Assembly: GCF_031755915.1 (NCBI RefSeq)
Contig: NC_083389.1
Span: 26,419,501-26,483,500 of the forward strand
Reading direction: 5' to 3'
From: Ziziphus jujuba
Lineage: Eukaryota; Streptophyta; Magnoliopsida; Rosales; Rhamnaceae
DNA: 64,000 bases
Every line of letters begins with the position of its first letter. The first letter of the stretch is position 1. Positions 58,574 to 64,000 of this stretch are shown one piece after another. The position numbers and the translations under genes are program-made. Under the pieces are notes generated by a model, which ran no database searches, was not told the origin of the DNA, and worked only from the letters and a program-made list of their open reading frames with translations.

Positions 58574-61500
58574 ATGGCGTCCATATCCATAAGCTTCAGT
58601 CCGTACGCTCTGGCTCGCCCTAGGGTTCGAAACCCTGGCAGAGCTTCACCCAAGAAGCACCAACACCGCAACACTCGGAAACTTAACCCTAGCCGCCCTC
58701 AGCTGAAGGTCGGAACCAATGGCAAAGAGTGGTCTTCCACGGGAGTCGAAGCCACCACCTACACTCGCTTGCCTCCAAAGGAGGACTTTTCTTTGCCCTC
58801 CTTCGATTCCTCTTCGTATGATTTGTCGTCCGAAGTGAAGCTCTCCGATTCGGGCGTGGCAACGGAGATTGATAACGATATTGTCCTCTTAAGCGACGAT
58901 GAAGGAGAAGAAGAAGACGATAATGGTGTGGATGATAATTTGGGGCTGAATTATGGGAAATTTGAAATCTTTGAGGGTAATTATGATTCTGAAATGGAGG
59001 ATGAAGATTTTGATAGCGATGAAGATGAAGAAGAAGTAAAGTATGGCAAGCCTGCAGATATTTTTGAGGGTCAAGCTGTGAACTTTACTGACAATGATGG
59101 TGATTTAGAGGAAGAGGAAGTGAAGGAGAAGGGAGTACCGGCGGTAATGCGGTGTTTCGACCGCGCAAAGATATATGTGAAGGCAGGGAATGGTGGTAAT
59201 GGGGTGGTGGCTTTCCGGCGAGAGAAGTATGTGCCATTGGGTGGTCCGTCTGGCGGTGACGGTGGACGTGGTGGCAATGTGTATATTGAGGTCGACGGGT
59301 CGATGAATTCGCTGTTGCCGTTCCGAAATAGTGTGCATTTCCGGGCCGGGAGAGGGAGTCATGGGCAGGGGAGGATGCAGGCAGGGGCTAAGGGAGAGGA
59401 TGTGGTGGTGAAGGTGGCACCGGGAACGGTGATTAGAGAGGCAGGTAAAGACGAGGTGCTTTTGGAGTTATTGCATCCGGGACAGCGAGCTTTGGTGTTG
59501 CCTGGAGGGAGAGGTGGGAGAGGGAATGCCTCGTTTAAGTCAGGAACAAATAAGGTTCCAAGGATTGCTGAGAATGGTGAAGAAGGACCTGAAATGTGAG
59601 CCTTCTTTAACTCTTTTTAATCAATTCTATTTCTTTTGTGTCTTTGGTATTGCAGGCTATTTTTTAGATGCATTTGATAAAGTTTGTTGATTTAGGATAC
59701 TTGGAATTGTTTTGTGAGCATTCTGTTGCTATTGATTCCTTTTTTTGTCATCATTCCACCTACTTTGATTGAAAAAGAATGGCCGGTTTGTCAATTATTT
59801 AATACATTGCTAGGCAGACAATTCTACCATCATTCCATGCTTAAAAATTGTATATGTTTAATAGTTTCACGTGATTATCATTTGAGAAGGAAATTAGGCA
59901 CATGAATATTAACATAGCATGAATGGATTAAGGGTAGGGAAGGCCTTCTTTCTAGAATTTACAATGTTGTTACATGCAACCTATGACTTTCTTGATAGAG
60001 TTAGTTGATTGCGAATGGTTGAGTTAGCTGAACTTTTTGGACGTCTTGCCGCTTTTGCTGTCCTTCCCTTACTTTCCAGACTAATTCTAGTGAAAACAAT
60101 GTTTTGCATGACCATGATCTTTATACAAACAGTTAAAATTAATGTATTCTTATCAGGTGGTTGGAGCTGGAGCTAAAACTTGTTGCAGATGTTGGAATAG
60201 TTGGTGCACCAAATGCAGGGAAAAGCACATTCCTGAGTGTGATAAGTGCTGCCAAGCCAGCAATAGCAAATTACCCTTTCACAACTTTACTTCCTAATCT
60301 GGGTGTAGTTTCTTTTGACTATGATTCTACAATGGTCGTAGCAGATCTGCCAGGTTTACTTGAAGGAGCACACAGGGGATTTGGTTTAGGTCATGAGTTC
60401 CTACGGCACACAGAAAGGTGTTCTGCCCTGGTATGGACTCCTCGTCAGTTGCCACTAGTTTTCCTTAGTTGTTGGAAACTCCATAACTAATGCAAAACTG
60501 TAATAATATGTAGATTATTCATTCTCATAAACTTCATTTCCTTATTAATTTCTGAGCTACAAGAAATTCATATTCATACTTTTTCGAGTAGGAGATATAA
60601 TCTTAATGTTTAATCAGCAAATAAGTAGAGAATACACACAGACCCGTATACATATATGGTGTTAACAAACAATGTACTTGGTCTCTAATTTTTATTTGGT
60701 AAATTACTTATAAGATCTTACCTTTTTTTAATCTTAGGTACATGTTGTTGATGGCTCATCACCACAGCCAGAATTTGAGTTTGATGCAGTTCGTCTAGAA
60801 CTGGAAATGTTTAATCCTGAACTTTCAGAAAAGCCTTACGTTGTTGCTTTTAACAAAATGGACCTTCCAGAGGCACGTAAAAACTGGCCTTCTTTCAAGA
60901 GAAAACTACAAGCTCAAGGGATTGAACCTTTTTGCATGAGTGCTGTGCAAAGGGATGGTACGTATGATATGATATGTGCTGCCTATGAGCTTCTAAGAGA
61001 AAATAAAGTTGCCAACAAAGAGTTTAAAGGTAACACTTCTATTTTATTCTAATTCTAAATTTACTTTGAGAATATTTTATTTCCTATTTCTAAATTCTTA
61101 AGTTCAAACTGCATATATAATTATACCATGTTGACTAGTCTCGTCTGATTTGGTTTGAAGATGAAGATCCCATCCATTTGAACCATGTAGCGGATATGGT
61201 GCATAAGCAGCGAACTGCCTCTATCAATGACTTTGAGATCTCTCATGACAGCAATACCAATACTTGGCATGTTGTGGGATCTGGATTGCAACGTTTTGTT
61301 CAGATGACAAACTGGCGGTAGGTTGATAACCATTATGGTCACTATATTTTTTCCTATATTGTGCTTTCTTCTCTTACAGTCATCACTTTATACAAGGTCT
61401 TAATTAACTGTTACAGTTTTCAGCTAAATGCCATTTGTATGGTGTTCTCAATTGATGTAACGAAAAACTAACATTGAATGTCCAAACAGATATGTAGACT

Positions 61501-62015
61501 CTGAAAGAAGGTTCCAACACGTTCTTGAGGCTTGTGGTGTATACAAGTCTCTGATGAAACTTGGTGTCAAGGAAGGTGACACGGTGATTGTTGGAGAGGT
61601 ATATTGCTTTCAGTTTTCTTGGTATACGCTACTTTTCCTTTGTTCCTTCCCTCCCCCCGCCCACCTAAAAGAACATTTTTCCTTTGTATCATGTCACATA
61701 CAAGGTTTTTGTAGCAAACTCGTATCAGATTTTATTTCAGCGCATTTTCTATAAAACCATTTCTTTCTAGCAATCTCTCAAACTGTTTATTTTTAACTGT
61801 TTCTATAGGATCACTTTAGGAGGCGTACTCTTTTTTGGTTATTTATATTTGAGTGTGTTCTTTTGTCCGCCAATTTCTTACTTAAAATCTCTCTTGTCCA
61901 ATGATTTCTGTTAATCCTCCAGATGGAGATGGTGTGGCATGATTCCTACGACAATTCTGGTTTATCAAGTATGAAGGGATCTACAGCTTCAATCAAATGG
62001 GCACAATGGAAGTGA
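58574..62015 (+). CDS. OBGC: Chloroplast Obg-type GTPase ObgC/CPSAR1 (6 exons)
   Basis: This GTPase acts in plastid ribosome assembly and thylakoid formation. Exons at 58574-59595, 60157-60430, 60738-61029, 61161-61317, 61490-61598 and 61923-62015 join in frame to 648 residues with GT-AG introns. The N-terminus [16 protein letters not shown] is rich in serine and arginine, as in a plastid transit peptide. An acidic stretch follows (about 100-190). The glycine-rich Obg fold is next ([17 protein letters not shown] and [11 protein letters not shown]). The G domain has G1 GAPNAGKST (357-365), G3 DLPGL (404-408) and G4 NKMD (471-474). A C-terminal OCT domain ends near the stop. The ATG at 58,574 was chosen because it is the first in frame. 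Length is near the roughly 680 of Arabidopsis ObgC. I use the symbol by homology. Confidence 0.94.
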
Positions 62016-63540
62016 TCTCCAAATTTAGGCCTATGCTAATTGTAATTGATAGGTGAATTCACAGCTACAGGTAACCATTGCAATATGCGTAATTTTTTCT
62101 TTAAGGGTATTGTTAAATACTAACATGACGATGTGTGCCTGTCACTCGGCATAACTCATGAATTTCATATTTGACCATGGCTTTGAGGACCCTTTCTGGT
62201 TCGTTTCAAAAAATAAAATAGAAAGAAAGTCCCTTTTGGGTTTAATTGATGCTTATAACTGCTCTTATATATACTCGTATTTACAAGAACATACCACAGG
62301 GACAGACAAATTTTCATGCTTATTAAGACAGTTTTTGGTAGGGCTACATATAGTGAAAAAAATGAAACGTCATAGTTTCTAATTCTATTGATGTTATCTA
62401 AACCTGCAATTCTTATATAGTTCGTTGAGACTTTGAAATATTGACAGGTACAAATTGATACCAGTACATATACACTGAATGCTTCCAGTTCTTTACCGAA
62501 AAACACAATGTGCGAATTGTGGAAATACGTCGTGGAAGTGACTAAGAAAGAAAGAGAAGCATAAAAGCATTAATAGGATCATCAACAAGTTTGCTCATCC
62601 ATAGTGCTATAAAAGGTCAGCATTTGAAGCTGAAGATTTAAGTTGATCGTTTTTACTGCATATTGTAGTAAAACCAGGAACAGTGGCTCACAGGAAAATG
62701 AAATTGGACATCCAATCAGTTGTAGACTCAAATGTTGAAGCTGGGTTTGAGCAAGAAGATGCATTTACTGTTACATTTCACTTGTTTCTCGTAGCCAACT
62801 CTTATACCAAATTAATATATCTTTGTAACGAAATGGTGGATTTAATTATCATAATCTACCTGAGTAATGCAGTACAAAAATGATTCCAATTCTAATTTTT
62901 CTTTATGAAATTTGCTGATTACAATAACGCCAATTACTGACACTTCTTGCGACTGAGGGAATAAATATGTTTCAACTCTATATATGTATGTAGAAAAACA
63001 CATCTAAAATACATAAAAGTTTATGTTTTAAAATGTGTTTAAATGCAATATGTTGCATATAAAAGTTTTTGCTAAAAGAGATGGCTTAAAGTATGATAAA
63101 TATCATTTTCCCAGAGATTTTCTTTCTCACCAAACAAATTCTGTTTGCCTTTTTATATTTAATTTCATTGCATGTGCAAGTTGCAAGGAGAGAATGTGGT
63201 TTCTACGTGAATTGGGAGCAAATCTCGTGGTTTGTGCCCCAAAACAGGGACGAGAAGGGACAGGTGGTCACACTCATACCCTACCCCACCATCAAATCCA
63301 ATCTTAATCTAAACCGTCCGTGATGAATCTTTGACCACTCTTTTCTCACTCAGATTCGCTTTCACTGTTTTCTCCATATATGACCCTACCTTTCCCACAT
63401 TCCAAACTAATCTTGGCCGTACATCTAACCTCGTATCACTATTCTATGGTGTTCCGCGATTCACGTACCAACTCTCTCTCGTAGGGTTCGAGTACATTAT
63501 GATACGGACGGGTGTATATATGTCTTGAATCACGGCCGTT
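62016..63540. other. Region downstream of OBGC
   Basis: This is the OBGC 3' UTR and spacer. Several short open frames exist, including one at 62,683-62,883, but none shows recognisable protein sequence. Confidence 0.4.
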
Positions 63541-63640
63541 GACACGTCATTATGCTAACAAAGGCGTACGATGAACCGTTATCGTTCGACACGTGGAATT
63601 GTGAGCCAACGTCGACTACGTGGCAACAGTATCCACGTGT
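63541..63640. promoter_or_regulatory. Cluster of ACGT-core elements
   Basis: Within 100 bases there are gacacgtcat (63,541), gacacgtgg (63,588-63,596), ctacgtggca (about 63,616) and ccacgtgt (63,633-63,640). These are G-box or ABRE-like sites bound by bZIP and bHLH factors. They suggest the promoter of a gene whose coding part lies outside the window or was not recognised. Confidence 0.45.
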
Positions 63641-64000
63641 AAGGCCTCCTATGCCCTTGTCTGTGGGTCAGTACTAGGCTGCGTGGCAGGTTTCTATTGG
63701 ATGAATGAAATCAGCATGGAATCCGATTCTGTTTTTCACTTTGTTGCAGAAGGAAACATGGAAACATTTATTATTTTGATTTCAAATCATCTTGTATTTT
63801 TGAAAAATGTTATTTGTAACGATAGAGCACGAGTATATGGTGTTTGACAATTTAAATTATTTTAAAATTTATTTATTTTTAGAAAATCAATAATATATAA
63901 ATTAGACACATTCAATTGCTATTTACCATTTTAGTATGGATTCTACTCATGCCATCATTGCTAGCGAAAAATAACAAAATTATATATATATATATATATA
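63641..64000. other. Window end, AT-rich
   Basis: No coding sequence is recognised. The window ends in a TA repeat starting near 63,982. Confidence 0.5.

Noticed and set aside
61121..61342. Minus-strand frame within OBGC
   Set aside because: It is antisense to OBGC exon 4.
62683..62883. 66-codon frame after OBGC
   Set aside because: No recognisable protein and no splice or start context; more likely 3' UTR or spacer.

Overview
The window is nuclear DNA of a flowering plant, probably a eudicot tree or shrub. The signs are intron-split genes with GT-AG junctions, AT-rich spacers full of microsatellites, LTR retrotransposons and MITEs, plant CC-NB-LRR resistance genes, a TONNEAU2/FASS gene and a chloroplast Obg GTPase gene. 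I cannot name the species from the sequence alone.

The left part (about 1-38,400) is a resistance-gene array with every unit on the minus strand. It holds two intact intronless CC-NB-LRR genes (25,666-28,293 and 35,734-38,394). It also holds four relics: a large pseudogene (about 340-11,059), a fragment recognisable only by its 3' UTR (13,985-14,215), an LRR fragment (20,085-20,665), and a linker plus NB-ARC scrap (22,246-22,685). The first pseudogene is split inside its LRR by a degenerate Ty1/Copia retrotransposon (534-9,713, target duplication gaatt). That Copia was itself hit by a TRIM element (2,417-3,173) and by a long-LTR retrotransposon now reduced to a solo LTR (3,579-6,452, target duplication gctat). 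A related solo LTR sits at 15,728-18,236 (target duplication gtgct). A Tourist-type MITE lies at 14,618-14,993.

The right part (about 39,400-64,000) is more ordinary. It has a fold-back DNA element (39,403-40,087) and a 12-exon TON2/FASS gene on the minus strand (41,882-46,507), which encodes a PP2A B''-type subunit for cortical microtubule organisation. A 7-exon membrane-anchored kinase-like gene follows on the plus strand (50,323-52,371); its catalytic loop and DFG motif are altered, so it is probably a pseudokinase. Next come a non-autonomous hAT element (55,752-56,672), a 6-exon chloroplast Obg GTPase gene (58,574-62,015), and a promoter-like stretch rich in ACGT cores at 63,541-63,640.

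Functionally the window joins an immune-receptor array evolving by duplication, internal deletion and transposon invasion to a block of housekeeping and signalling genes. The best candidates for unusual biology are the second NLR, with a degenerate Walker B motif and a microsatellite-encoded His8 tract, and the pseudokinase. I see no operon-like or CRISPR-like system. I recognised no tRNA or rRNA gene, though I could not run a dedicated scan.
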